This document shows, piece by piece, positions 12,492-24,200 of a DNA stretch of 64,000 nt. The stretch covers positions 248,001 through 312,000 of the forward strand of contig WBMW01001710.1 in the NCBI GenBank assembly GCA_013396635.1. The letters are read 5' to 3'. Under the pieces are notes generated by a model. The model was not told the DNA's origin and searched no databases. It saw only the letters and a program-made list of their open reading frames with translations. Made by a program: the position numbers and the translations under genes. The DNA comes from Penelope pileata. Its lineage: Eukaryota; Chordata; Aves; Galliformes; Cracidae. Within the stretch, counting starts at the first letter, position 1. Each line of letters begins with the position of its first letter.

Positions 12492-12562
12492 AAGATTATC
12501 AATTTTCAGGGAGTTTTTAATTTCTGCATGTATCCTTTGAAGCCTAGAATCCATTGATGTTT
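12492..12562 (-). CDS. PSIP1: PSIP1 coding exon 12: integrase-binding domain, helix 1
   Basis: Codons 387-410. The peptide [16 protein letters not shown] then N-S-L-K-I-D-N-L looks identical to human. I407 and D408 correspond to human I365 and D366, known contacts for lentiviral integrase and for cellular partners with an IBD-binding motif. The acceptor is AATCTTCAG and the donor GTAAGT, phase 0. Confidence 0.97.
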
Positions 12563-13191
12563 CTGAAGATTAAAAACAGTAGGCATTAACATTTGACAAT
12601 CTCATCAGGCTTGTTTTTGCAGAAATCTTTGCACAAACATGAACTTCACACAGAAGGCCGAAAAAAATGGACAGGCAGCCCACTTCAGATGGAGAAACAC
12701 CCATACATACACCAAAAGCGTTATGATTTGAAATAAAGTACACTTTTTAAAAAAAATTGGACGTTAGCAACCTATATAGTTTTCACTTTTGAAATTAAGC
12801 TAAAAATAATTTTGAATTCCACTATCAAGATATCACCATCTGATAGGTTAAAAGTAAGCTCCAATAAATACTAATCACAACTAATTTGGAAAACCTTTAA
12901 TAACATGACATCTGGATACTGATGCTTTTGTTTTCAGCAAATCAGATATAATTGAAGCTACAAGTCCATGCAAATAAAGCGGGCCCTAGAAAATATTCTC
13001 AGGCAGGTGAGAACAATGAATGTGCATGTCCATCTCTAATGTGGTTAATGCCTGTTTGTTCTTTTTTTAACTCATATCCTGAAGAACCCTTCAGACAAAC
13101 ATCTGGTCTGTCTTGGATAGGTTCGGATAACTTTTTTTCCCCTGCTGGAAATGGAACTGCTTGCAGTTCATGACAGTGGACCTTTAGTATA

Positions 13192-13699
13192 AGGGGTGCT
13201 CTGAAAGTAATGCCTCCTATGTTACTATGTTTGCCCATGATGTCAGAGGCAGATGTTGGTGGGATGGCAGCAGAAGGTGAACCTTCCCAACAATATTCCA
13301 TTCCATTTTGTTGCCGTGTGACAGATGGCAGCAGAGGGGCAGTCTGACACAATGGTGTCTGACAAGAAAGTGTGCATGAAGCAAAGGTGTGGAACTGAAT
13401 TCCTCCATGAGGAAAAAATGGCACCCACTGATGTTCATGAAGACCAATCACTGGATGTGAGCACAGTGAGGCACTGGTGGTGCATTTCAGCAGTGGTGAC
13501 AGCAGTGGGGCATCCCTGCTGGTGCAGACTGTTATGAGCACTGCATGCAGGCTCTTCTTAATGGCTGGTGAAAATGCACAGCTAATGGTTGTGACTGCTG
13601 CAAAATAGCATTCTGTAGCTGAGAATGTGCTCTATCTCATGGTGTTATTGTGCTCTTTTCACGAAAATAAACTGAAGGCATTACTTTTGGAACCACCCC
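13192..13699 (+). mobile_element. internally deleted mariner element (Galluhop-like)
   Basis: Imperfect terminal inverted repeats of about 24 bp: AGGGGTGCTCTGAAAGTAAT at the left and, reading the right end backwards, GGGGTGGTTCCAAAAGTAAT. TA dinucleotides flank the element at 13190-13191 and 13700-13701, as mariner insertion requires. Inside are broken remnants of mariner transposase N-terminal coding, such as D-V-S-T-V-R-H-W and a G-S-G-S-P-P-L-V-Q-T-like string after a frame shift. It is about 508 bp against roughly 1.2-1.3 kb for a full mariner, so it lacks the catalytic core. Confidence 0.88.
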
Positions 13700-14127
13700 T
13701 ATTTAATACAAGCTGCAGCAAGTGGTTTGGATTGCCCTTAAATACAGGAGTACTAAAAAAGGAATGACTTATCCTGATGAAGGTCAGTTTGCAACTCTGG
13801 GTTAGTAGGCAAGATCACAGTAATCTGAATCTAAGCCTCTTGCTTAGGAAGAGCAAACCCCTTGCTTAGCAAGCCTCTTGCTCAGTAACAGGTAATGTCT
13901 AAATATTTTCAAGAGGTCCCTCAGACCGTGTTATGGGAAGACAAAAAAAAATGAAGGGAAAACTAAAATGATTCAGTTAAAAAAAAAAAGTTGTCTCTTC
14001 ATTGCCAACAGAAGTGATCCAAAAAAGTTTAAAATCTTGAATGACAATAAAATAGAAATAGTAGAGAACTGTTCAGGTGCACTAAGAAACAACACAGAAG
14101 AACAAGATTCCACTATTTTATAGATCC

Positions 14128-14405
14128 GAAGAATCACAGAATTGTAGGGGTTGGAAGGGACCTCTAGAGATCGAGTCCAACCTCCCTGCCAAAGCAGGCT
14201 CCCTACAACAGGTCACACAGGTAGGCATCCAGATGGGTCTTGAGTATCTCCAGAGAAGGAGACTCCACAGCCTCCCTGGGCAGCCTGTTCCAGTGCTCCA
14301 TCACCCTCATCGTGAAGAAGTTCTTATGCATATTTGTGTGGAACTTCCTATGCTCCAGTTTGAGGCCACACACCACTGCAAAGAGGGTGGCCATGTCCCT
14401 TCGCC
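14128..14405 (-). repeat. CR1 LINE 3' end, minus orientation
   Basis: Begins with the reverse-complement CR1 terminus: AATCACAGAATTGTAGGGGT, TTGGAAGGGACCTCTAGAGA, then CTCCCTGGGCAGCCTGTTCC and CATCACCCTCATCGTGAAGA. It lies in the same orientation as PSIP1, a CR1-F-like 3' fragment. Confidence 0.92.
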
Positions 14406-14568
14406 TCCCACACTTAAGACATTTATAAACATTAATAAGCAGCAGCCATGGATCAAACAACTTGGACTAAGACCCCAATTCCATCCTTAGCATTAATTAT
14501 CCAGGCAGTTAGTTCTCTTCAAAGTTCAATTTAATCCACAATATTCTGCTTATATTCTTTAAACTAAC

Positions 14569-14624
14569 CTCTCTTCTTCTCCATCTTCTTAACTTCTGTT
14601 TTCTTGCCTTCTTCTTTACTCTGC
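14569..14624 (-). CDS. PSIP1: PSIP1 coding exon 11: Lys/Glu linker before the IBD
   Basis: Completes codon 368 and ends one base into codon 387. The peptide is Q-S-K-E-E-G-K-K-T-E-V-K-K-M-E-K-K-R, matching human Q-N-K-D-E-G-K-K-P-E-V-K-K-V-E-K-K-R. The acceptor is TTTTTGACAG and the donor GTTAGT. At 56 nt it is the shortest exon of the gene. It is the first p75-specific exon. Confidence 0.93.
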
Positions 14625-17600
14625 CTGTCAAAAATGTTATAGTGTTTTTACAATGCTGTAAAGTCTGTTTTTCAGTCTCCTTCCCTTCAAGTTTTAGATG
14701 GGATAGTGTGGTTTGAGACACTATTTCTTTGAAACACTAGCATGCAAAAACAATGAACTAAACTCTGGTTTTCAAAAACTGAAATAAATTAACAACTTTT
14801 TAAAAATTTTGCTCTGATACTGCTAGTCTTACACTTTTTCCCCAAAAGCAGCAAATTACAGGTTTGTGGAAAAAAGTCACAAAAGTAAGCTGTACTCTAT
14901 TTTTGTTGCGTGTAAAAATAGGAAAAATGGCATTGTACAAAACTTACTTATGGAGAAAAATTTGATTAGAAAAGCACTACTATTTAACATTACTTTGGGG
15001 AATTACAAAAATAGCACAGCAATCTCAACAGTAATTATTAATCAGTTCATATATGACTTTCTTGTGTAGTTATTAGTGTATGCATCCTAAAACTGACCTT
15101 TAATGTATCAATGATAATTTAAGACTCCTTGATGCAAATACTACTAAAAAAAGTTATGATTTCAGCAAGATCTCCTGGCTCTTCTAATTACCTCACTAAA
15201 AACAAAGTTTTTGTTTTCTTGAGTCCCACTTTATCTCAGAAGAGGGAAACAAGCAAAACTCTTTCAAACTAGCTTTTTAAATATTCAGAGAAGATTAACC
15301 CTGTTTCTGTTGAGAATTTCTCAGTCTTGTCTTACTGAAGGGTTTCGAAGCCCTATTTTATAACTTGCATATCTCACCATATACTTAGAAAATATTTATT
15401 AATATGCATCTGTAAGATCCTCAGGCCTGCATCCTTCCAATTTCCTTTCATACTTCACGAAGTTACAGACAACAATTTTCAAGTACTTAAGGTTATTTTA
15501 CTTCTGATGGCACAGGCACGCGTCCTCTGAAAACTAAGACTTCAATGACTTTTGTACAAAGCACAATTATTACTCTATAAATATTAATGAAGTAGTTACA
15601 GAGACAGGAAAATGTAGACTAAACTGATGAGAAAGATAACCAGAGACAGACTGGCTTACATTCAGCACATTAATAGAATAACTTTTAGATAGCACAAAAA
15701 AAAAAGTGCTCTTACTTCTCATCAGTATTGAGCCTTGTGCTTTTAGATGTCAGCTACAATTAAATTCATTATGCATTCATTAAAATTCACTACTGCTGCC
15801 TTATCTTTCTGAAAAGAAACTACATCCTCCTGCATGCAAAATACAAAAGCTATTTAAAAGTAGAGATTTGGTTACTATAACCAGATCAGTTGACTGCAGA
15901 AATCAGTATATGTCAGATTTAAACAGTGATATATTAAGAAATACTGCAAAAACGCTAAGGACAATTTATTATCTCTGGAGTTGGAAATGCTTAGGTTCAC
16001 TACAGGCAGGCAGAATTAGCTGAAGTGACAAGAAGGAGAAAAAAGGGTAAGAGTGTACAACCTTCAGGCTTGCCTGTACTGCACTGACTGAAAGAGGAAT
16101 TATCTTGGGCAGCATATAAAATGTGATATAGTTAATGTATATAACTAAACTTTAAATATTTTTTATTAACACATAAGAAGAGAGAGCAACAAAAACGCAT
16201 AACTAGGGGTATTTGGCCTTGTTTTCGTGAAACTAATGCATCAGTCTGGTTTAATGGAAGTGGTTGCAATTCTCAGTGAGTTCTCAAGGTGTTCATCAGG
16301 AATTTTTGATGAAATATTACTCTTCCTGTGCTTCATCTTTGGAAATAGTTGTTCACAAATGCATGCACTGCCAAAAAGTGATGACGTGAATAAGGTGTGA
16401 TTCTTAAGTGAGGGATGTGTTTCTCCAGTAAGACAGGGCTTACAGAAGTCTAATAAATAGACACGATCACATTTTTCTTTCAGTTGAATACCTGGTTGCA
16501 GATCTATACATTCCATTTGAAAATTTGCAGGTGAACTATTTATGTTGGTTGAAAATGGAGTTGCAAATGCACCAAAAGATGGATGATTTTTCTGCAATCT
16601 TTAAACATTCAAGATTGCAGAAAAACATTCCTATTCTCACAATGGAAAGCAAGGCTGCGTATTTTTTGCCGTTCACAGGACTGTGTTTAGCCAATGCAAC
16701 AAAATGCATAAAATTATTTGCCGTAATTAGAGTTAGCACTGCATTGTGCCCTCCCCTTATCTTGGATTCAGCTCAGAGTTAAATAGCACACTGATGTTTC
16801 TGAGTGGTGAGTGCGTGCCCGGGGTCAGGCTGGGCTGGGCCACCCTACTCTGGGCAGCAGCAGGGGGTAGGCTGCATGTGGGCCACAGGTTGGACATGCC
16901 TGGGCAAGAGGATCAAAAACCCCAAACAAACTACAACCTTGTTAATGGATGTGAAGAAAAGCAGAATGAATGAAGGAGACCATTATCCTCTCCATGTTTC
17001 TCACAGTTTTTTACCTTGTTCTCCCTTTCTTCTGCCCTCCCACTAACTGTGGGGACAGTAACATCACTTTTTTTGGTGACCACTTCACCCATTTGCAGGA
17101 TAGCTCTTGAGAATGAGTCAGATTTCCTCCTATTGCCTCACTCCCCTCCACAGCTTCTCTTCACTCTTGTGCTTGAAGCATTTGTGATAGTTTATCTTCT
17201 GAATGCAGAGTGCTCTTGGTATGAACTGGCTTTGTAGCACCAGAGTAGAATACTTTTTTTTCCTCTTTCTGTCTGACAGCTCGTGCTCCAGCTGCCAGAC
17301 AGGGAAGGAACCGTTTTCCAGGGAAGCCCATGCATCCCACAACCAGATCAAAAACCCATTACCACTCATAAATGTCATACCTGTCTCAATCCAATGTCTT
17401 CAAGACAAAATAAAATAAACGGCTGTCCTGAATATTTCCCTTTTCACATGTACAGTCTTAGGATACCTCTAAATAGAACCTAGGAGCCGTCTTCTGCTAG
17501 AAATTCTAACCCACTGAAAGATTTGACATTTCTAGGTTCAGTTCTTCCCATCTTCTCAAAATTGCACATATTGATTTAGAGAAGCTTTTTACTCTCTCCA

Positions 17601-17751
17601 CTTAAAAAGAGAAGATAAACAAAAAAGGGCAGGTAGAGGAAAAACAGAACACAATACAAACCAGCTTGGTATTTTTACAGGTATTGCCTTCTCCTGCTAG
17701 ACTTAAAGCACTGCTATAATTTGCAGATATTCTATTAAAAAAAATACTCAC
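14625..17751 (-). other. PSIP1: PSIP1 intron 10
   Basis: About 3.1 kb, mostly AT-rich. The only element I recognise is the hAT-Charlie remnant at 16203-16902. In human the p52-specific end derives from sequence after this same exon. I could not find an obvious alternative terminal exon or a near minus-strand AATAAA here. Confidence 0.65.
16203..16902 (-). mobile_element. decayed hAT-Charlie DNA transposon with transposase C-terminus
   Basis: The minus strand starts with a Charlie-type terminus, CAGGCATGTCCAACCTGTGG (16902 downward), and the other end, CTAGGGGTATTTGGCC on the plus strand from 16203, is an imperfect inverted counterpart. Between them the minus strand from 16597 to 16241 encodes the hAT C-terminal dimerisation region, including F-G-S-A-C-I-C-E-Q-L-F and D-E-H-L-E-N-S-L-R-I-A-T, as in GTF2IRD2- and ZBED5-like transposases. 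A frameshift near 16540-16600 separates upstream transposase remnants. The middle is deleted. No clear 8-bp target duplication is seen. Confidence 0.82.
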
Positions 17752-17870
17752 AATTCACATTCCGTCTGTTCCTCTTGCTTACGCTTTCGTTCTGTCACCT
17801 CTCTCTCATGCTGGCCTCTCATAATGTTTCTTCTATGAGCTGCCTGAAAACTTCTTCCCCCTTTTTTCTT
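17752..17870 (-). CDS. PSIP1: PSIP1 coding exon 10: basic segment, last exon shared by p75 and p52
   Basis: Codons 329-367 plus two bases. The peptide starts K-K-K-G-G-R-S-F-Q-A-A-H-R-R-N and ends R-K-Q-E-E-Q-T-E-C-E. Residue E367 corresponds to human E325, the last residue common to human p75 and p52. The donor is GTGAGT. The two leftover bases TT followed by the intron's GTGA read TTG TGA, so reading on into the intron stops after one codon and would give a 368-residue protein without the integrase-binding domain. Confidence 0.95.
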
Positions 17871-18326
17871 CTGTTTTTGTTATTTTAGGATTGGAAAAGA
17901 AAAGGAGTCTTTAGATTACTGAAAAGCAAGACTGTTAAATTCTCATCTCAGTAGACAGGTAGATCTACCTACACTGAATGTAGGTACACTAAATGTCCAT
18001 GGAACGACCTGACAAGAGCTGGCTTTCCATACATCTAAATACAAGACCTCGACATGCTGATTTTATGCTCTGGATTTTATTAGTCCCTTCTCCCTTCTTT
18101 GATAATGAGTGTCCTGAACACCACAAACCACGAGCAATTTGCAGATGACTAGGATGACTTTATGGCTTCCGAAAAATTATTTCAAGCCAAAAGTTCTCTC
18201 TGAGACACTCGAAAAAATCCACGTCACAGTAAAAAAAAAATCACATGCACTTAAATTCATCTTTAAGAAGTGTCTGAAAGATGATTTTATTAGAAAAATA
18301 AATAGATCAGGAAAGCTAAATTATAC
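17871..18326 (-). other. PSIP1: PSIP1 intron 9
   Basis: A short intron of 456 bp between exons 9 and 10. It is AT-rich with a poly-A run near 18231-18240. No repeat or regulatory site is recognised. Confidence 0.8.
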
Positions 18327-18552
18327 CTTGTCACCTTCTTCTTCTCCTCCCTCATCTTCAGACTCAGAAGCTGATGCTGAACCCAGTTTTGCAGCATTTT
18401 TCTTTTTTGATTCAGCTTCTTTCTTTCCATCTTTTTTGTCATAATCCTTCTTCGGTTTTTCCTCTTCCTTCTGACCCTCTTCATCCTTCTTCCCCTGTTT
18501 TTTAGGCTTCTCATCTGGTCCTTTTTTCTTTGCTTTCTCCTCCTCATTAACA
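18327..18552 (-). CDS. PSIP1: PSIP1 coding exon 9: highly charged Lys/Glu region
   Basis: Codons 253-328. After the acceptor TGTATCAG it reads V-N-E-E-E-K-A-K-K-K-G-P-D-E-K, then K-K-D-E-E-G-Q-K-E-E-E-K-P-K-K, E-S-K-K-K-N-A-A-K and an acidic serine stretch A-S-E-S-E-D-E-G-G-E-E-E-G. It ends in GACAAG before the donor GTATAA, phase 0. This matches the charged regions of human LEDGF, including the S-D-S-E-E-E-G acidic patch that carries casein-kinase-2-type sites in mammals. Confidence 0.96.
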
Positions 18553-21134
18553 CTGATACATGAACAGTATTTAGGCATTATATCTACTAACAACAGTGAG
18601 TTTAAAAACAATCATATTGTCTTAATTCAGCAAGGGTTTTTTTTTTTTTAAAAAAACTATAGAATATAAAAAAAGTTACTTTAATTCTCAGTTCATTTAA
18701 TGACTTGTCAAAAAATGTTCAAGTCTTATTCTAAAATTAATTCATAATCTATTCAAAAAAGTATTGAAAGTACGGAGGTCCTAATGAAGCAGACAATGTG
18801 CGCATAGATCCAAAATCAAGAAGTCAATGGTCAGAAGTTCTCCGAATGCATGTGCCTGCAGGACCAAGAATTATTCCAGAATACAAACAGTACTGTTTTA
18901 TGTTATGCTTGTTTAAGGTGTGCATATTCTGAAACAGAACCCTTGCTAACCTATAGAAAATAATGATAATATTGAACTTTTCTTTCAGCTATGAAAAATT
19001 GCTAGGGGCTGGGCACAAGGACAAAGGAATGTAAAAATGAAATTTAAGTAGCAGACAGTGTTGGAGTTCATCATACTGTCCGAAGAGAATCTTGAAATAA
19101 GAATGCAAAAATTGAAGCTTTCGCATGATCTTGTTGTCTTAATATATTTTCACCCCGCAGGCAGTAATGTAACAGCCTTTCCACAGACTTCACACATTAG
19201 GAAGGTTAAGATTTTATGCCTCTAGTTCCAGAAGTATAGTACCTTAAAGTTACAAGGGACAAAAACTTGTCGGGAACTAATTATGAAGCCTTAGCATAAG
19301 AAACAATGTTGTTAACTATTAAAAAGCTTTATATTAAAACAAACAAACTACTCACAGGTCACTCTCAGAAAGACAAGGTGGTTTCACCAACTTGGGCCTC
19401 CCTCTTGGTTTTGGAACCTTTATTTCACAAGCTAGCATAATATAGAAATAATAGGTTAGTCCAAAGCCACCCTATATTTCTTGCTTATGAGGAAAGATTC
19501 TAAGTCAACAGAAGCTACACTTAAATCAAAATATTTTTGATATTTTACAAAATTCAAGAGTACCAGACTTCAATGAAGATGTTATTCCATAGTTTGCTAA
19601 TTTTTTTAACCACAGGCTCAAGCTACTAATTGTGTTTTCTGTGCACCACATGGTTAGAATTTGTTTCACATGTAACTAATATAAACAAGCTGAAATGGGA
19701 AGACCAGAAGTAAGTGGAAAGCTTAGTGTCCACACTTACACACTGCCTGTCTACTGTCAGTACTTTTAGGTACATCATGGAGTTCCCATCGCTTTTATTG
19801 ATAACAAACCACTTTTAAGAAGTTCTACCACCACACCAAGGTACAGAGCAAAACTTTGCTATTCACTATGTTATTACAGCAAAACAAATAGTCTGTCTGC
19901 CTTCCTGGCACTTATACCCTTCAAATTCTGTCAAACAAAAATACTTAGTCCACTACTTTAAACCTGCTGAAGCTGCTTGTCTGATAGCAGAGTCAATATG
20001 GGGTTAAGAAACGTAACACTTGGTCTTTAAAATCCTCTTCATGTTAGTATAGAGAACTGTCAATCAAGAGATGCATGCATCATACCAGCAAAAGAAGTGT
20101 ACTTTACAGGACATCTTATGATAAGGTATTTCATACAGGGGCAAAAGCATCTCCTACACGTCTTTCCTGCTCTTAGACAGTAGTTAGTGGAAACAATCTA
20201 CTTTAAGACAAAACACATACAAATACTTAAAGTGTACATTTAGTAATATAATGAAATCTTGGGACTGGAGTAATAATTTCTTCATAAGTTCCAAGACAAA
20301 TGCAATTAAGTCTAGTTAACTGTGGCTGCACTTCCTGCAAATTATTTTTCATTTTGCCAGTAGATACGGATTAATATAAAGTATCATTTCCCAGACTAGA
20401 TGCTTATACAATGTACTTATCTGCTGCAAGATCTGTTTTCTGATGTAGTAGCTAATGACCAATTTGAGAATACTTACAAGCTTACCACAAAAATTCCAAT
20501 AAATCAGATTGTCACTACTTATAAAACAAGCACTGCAGAGTTTTTAGCAAACGTTTCAAAGTATACATTTTTAAATAATATAGTTGTATTTTCATTTCCT
20601 TTTTCTGTCAACTGAAACAGAATGATTTAAACATGTTTTGAAGTGTTTTTTCTAAACATTTGTTTAAAAAACAAACTCTTTGCTTGTTTTTACTGTTCTC
20701 TGAGCTCCACCTACAAGCACAATCTCCTCCCAGTTCCCTTACTTATGCTTTAAGGATGCTCAAACAATTTAAGTATTCTACAGTATTCTGTATTTAAACC
20801 TTTATAAAGCAACAAAATTCACAGTAATCTTACCGCATAGTTTATTTTTAGCAGTATTCTCTGAAGAATGCTTTTCCGAAGGTGACACTTTTACCCCAAA
20901 ACCACAAGTCTTACTCAGAGGCCTGAGCATTAATGCTAACAATTTAAATCCATTTATGTCCTACATTCTTCGAGTCGAGATATGAGCTATCTTCTCTTCA
21001 CAATGTATTATCAAAGATTGTCTTTAATATTAGAAAATACTCTGTAATAGTTTACAGGAAAGATACATTAAATCCTCTAATTATATTAAGATATTTTAGT
21101 GGGAGAAAATAACGAATTATTCTTTCAAGGTTAC
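18553..21134 (-). other. PSIP1: PSIP1 introns 7 and 8
   Basis: Two AT-rich introns on either side of exon 8 (19356-19431): 18553-19355 and 19432-21134. I recognise no mobile element. There are simple homopolymer runs only, for example poly-T near 18631-18642. Confidence 0.75.
19356..19431 (-). CDS. PSIP1: PSIP1 coding exon 8: AT-hook 2
   Basis: Codons 228-252 plus two bases. The peptide includes I-K-V-P-K-P-R-G-R-P-K, the second AT-hook (about residues 234-241), followed by L-V-K-P-P-C-L-S-E-S-D. Human has M-V-K-Q-P-C-P-S-E-S-D at the same place. The acceptor is TATGCTAG and the donor GTGAGT. Together with exon 7 and the nuclear localisation signal this forms the DNA-binding module of the linker. 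Confidence 0.95.
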
Positions 21135-21240
21135 CTGCTGGTCTTCCTCTTTTGGGGCTTACTTTTGGAGATACTGTCACAGGAGCTGCTGCTGCTACCA
21201 CTGCTGCTGTTGCCACTACTGCTGCTTCCTCAGCTTCAGC
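21135..21240 (-). CDS. PSIP1: PSIP1 coding exon 7: Ala/Val-rich segment and AT-hook 1
   Basis: Codons 193-227 plus one base. It opens A-E-A-E-E, passes through an Ala/Val-rich run made mostly of GCA and GTA/GTG codons, and ends with S-P-K-V-S-P-K-R-G-R-P-A, the first AT-hook (about residues 220-227), which binds the minor groove of AT-rich DNA. The human equivalent is Thr/Ala-rich and less repetitive, so the GCN-codon tract may be length-variable. The donor is GTAACC. Confidence 0.95.
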
Positions 21241-24200
21241 CTGATTTAAAGAATGTATTTCCCAAATGAAAAACACAGGGCACCAACTTCTCAGCTACTT
21301 TCACAGACGACAATTTTTAAATGCTTGCATTACTATACTATTGTTACTAAATACAAAAAAGGAAGATTCCCAAATTTAGTAACAGATTATACTTAAAAAT
21401 CACTTGCTTCATGTTCTCCATTCCATGACTATCTCACAGTGTTACAGATAGCCTCAATCAGCCCATTTACCAGAAAATGAAACACCTATCTTGCTACCGC
21501 AATTTAAGCATTATTTATAAGAATCCTTAAAATGATAACAGTATGTCAAAATCCAGTTTTAAGCAGATAAAATTCATTTTTCCCCATACACAAATACTAC
21601 TCTTTGAAATGGTAACATCTCCCTTAGCAGTATTGCAGCATCATGCCAGTAGATGGAGCTACTCACAGAAATACCTGTTCTGTAGCTAATTAGCTTACAA
21701 TTTTTCCTTACAATTTTTCCATTGTGGATAAACTGCACTAACCAGAAAGAATGAACTTGATCTATATAGTCATCTTAGAGGGGCTGGGTTGTAAACAGAG
21801 CGAGGACTTATGACAGAAGATCTTGAAAAATGGATATGCATCTCCCCATAGAAGCATTCTATGAAGCAGATAGAAACAAACTAGAAAGATTCCAACAGGA
21901 GAAAATATCCACAGAATTTAGTGTCCTGGATACAGGGGCATCAGCTAGCTGCAACAGAAAAGTTAGCAGCAAATGAATATTTACCTTGATATTCTTTTTG
22001 GACACCAGTAATAAGAGACTATTTTAAGAGACAAACTTAAATCAAGACTAAAATAGAGGTTTATCTCACACAGAGAGCTTTAAATAAGACCAAAAAACAG
22101 TTTTTTTTTTGTTTAAAAAGAACACATTTCCATGAGAAGATCACACCAAGTTTCTTTAAAGGCAAGCAAGGTACAAGTTAAGGGCCATGTAACTTTACAG
22201 TAAATGCTCTTTTCTAACCACAAGCATGCACCACATCCCTTGGAGTTTTTCTCAAGTTCAAGCTACGTGTCCCAACAACGAGAAGTCAGGCAGAAAATGC
22301 CAGGAGGTCTGCATGAACAAACAGCAAGCTTCTGGCCAAACTCAAAACACAAACAGTAAGCGTACACAGGGTGAAAGCAAGGAAAGGTAGCCTTGGAGGA
22401 ATAGAGATACTGTCCAAGTAGACAAAGATCAAGTTTAGAAGAATCTAATCTCACCATGTAACAGAAAGAGCTTCTGTAAGTATGTCAGGGACAAAGAACA
22501 GACTAGCAAAGATGCTGACCCTCTGCTGAAGGATAAAGGAGACCTTGGTTACCCGGGACAGTGAAAAGGCAAGGTCGTAAATTGAATGCCTTCTTTATCT
22601 CAGCCTTCACAAGCAAGACCGGCCTTCAGAGATCCCAGGTCCCAGTGGCCAAACTGAAAGACTGGAGCAAGGAAGATTATCTTTTGTGGAAAAAGATCAA
22701 GTCAGGCAATATTTAAACTGGACATGTGCAAATCCGTGGGCCCTGATGGGATGAAACCACAAGTGCTGAGGAAGCTGGTAGATGTGACTGCAAGGCCACT
22801 GTTACTTATATAACCTTTGCTCAATTGTAGCAACTGGAAGAAAGCAAACAACACTCCCATCTTCAGAGAAAAAAAAAAAAAAAGGGCAAGAGGGAGGACC
22901 CAAGGAACAGCAGGCCAGTCAATCTCAGCATCTTCCCTGGAAAGACGATGCAACAGCTAAATCCAGAAAATTATTTCAGACTCACAAGAGAAGCAAATCA
23001 CCAGTAGCAGGACCCATCTATGGAAAGTCATGCCTGACCAACACCTGGTGGACTCCAAGTTGAACATGAGTCAATGCGCCTTTGCAGCCAAGAACACCAT
23101 TAGCTTTTTTAGCTGCATTAGACAAAGGATCGCTAGCAGGTCAAGAGACGGATCCTTCTGCTCTGCTTGGTGTTGGTGAAGCTGTACCTGAAGTACCGTA
23201 CTGAACTGGACACAAGAGACAGACATACTGAAAAGATACCAATGGAATCAAGATGGAGCAGAACAATCTGGGGACTGGAGCACTCCTCCTGTGAATAGAG
23301 GCTGAGAGCTGGGACTGTTCAGCCTGGAGAAGAGAAGGCTCACTATGATCTTATCAATGTTGATAAATACGAGAAAGGATGGTGCAAGGAGTACAGAGAC
23401 ATGCTCTTTTCAGTCGTGCCCAGTGCTAGGAAAGAGGTAATGAACACAAATGGGAACACAGGAGGTTCCATCATCAGGAAGCACTTCTGTGCTAACCAAG
23501 CACTGGCACAGGTTGCCAGAGAGGTTGTACAGTCTCCTCCCTGTAGATATTCAAAAGCTGCCTGGACATGGTCCTGGGCAACCTGCTCTGGGTGTCCCTG
23601 CTTGAGCAGAAGCGTTAGCCCAGATGGAACCAGAGGTCCATTCCAACCTTAAACATTCTACGATTCAGCAAAGCCCTGCAGTAACACAAATTTTTGGTTA
23701 ATGCCCCTACCACACAGCATGCACCAAACATAGATCTGTCAACTCAAGCTGCTAAGTGACACAAGAAACTGTCTTGAGCCTGAAGTGCCTTGTGACACAA
23801 ACAAAGAAACAGTTATGCCAAACAAAGAAACCCCAAACAACACAACTGTAAGATATGAAATGTAAAGAATGAGATCTGTTTTGGTGTCATCTGAGAGGCT
23901 TCTCTCCCATTTAGAAGCTGATATCAAATATACGCACACTCACAGATATTCTTTCAAATCTTTGTTGTTTCAGACTGAAAGTTTTCTTTGAATATTATTT
24001 CAGATTTATTTTTCTAGGTTTTTTTCAAATAAGGTATTCTTTAAATTTTATGAATTTCTAAAGATTTAAGTTGTTTTTGTAGGAATACACAGATGGGTAT
24101 CTTTTTCATGAAGCAAATGATACTCAATATACTAATCTGTAGAAAACACACTAAGGTCACAAGTACACATCGGCACTCATCCCTGCTGTCAGCACTATTG

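Larger units (their letters stand above)
12563..14568 (-). other. PSIP1: PSIP1 intron 11
   Basis: About 2 kb holding a non-autonomous mariner (13192-13699) and a minus-oriented CR1 end (14128-14405). The CR1 lies within 165 bp of exon 11. The remainder is AT-rich with no other recognisable element. Confidence 0.7.

Noticed and set aside
12999..13541. 180-codon minus-strand open frame
   Set aside because: It overlaps the mariner element antisense to its transposase remnants and is a by-product.
18139..18444. 101-codon plus-strand open frame over PSIP1 exon 9
   Set aside because: It is the antisense shadow of the Lys/Glu-rich exon, giving Ser/Phe runs.
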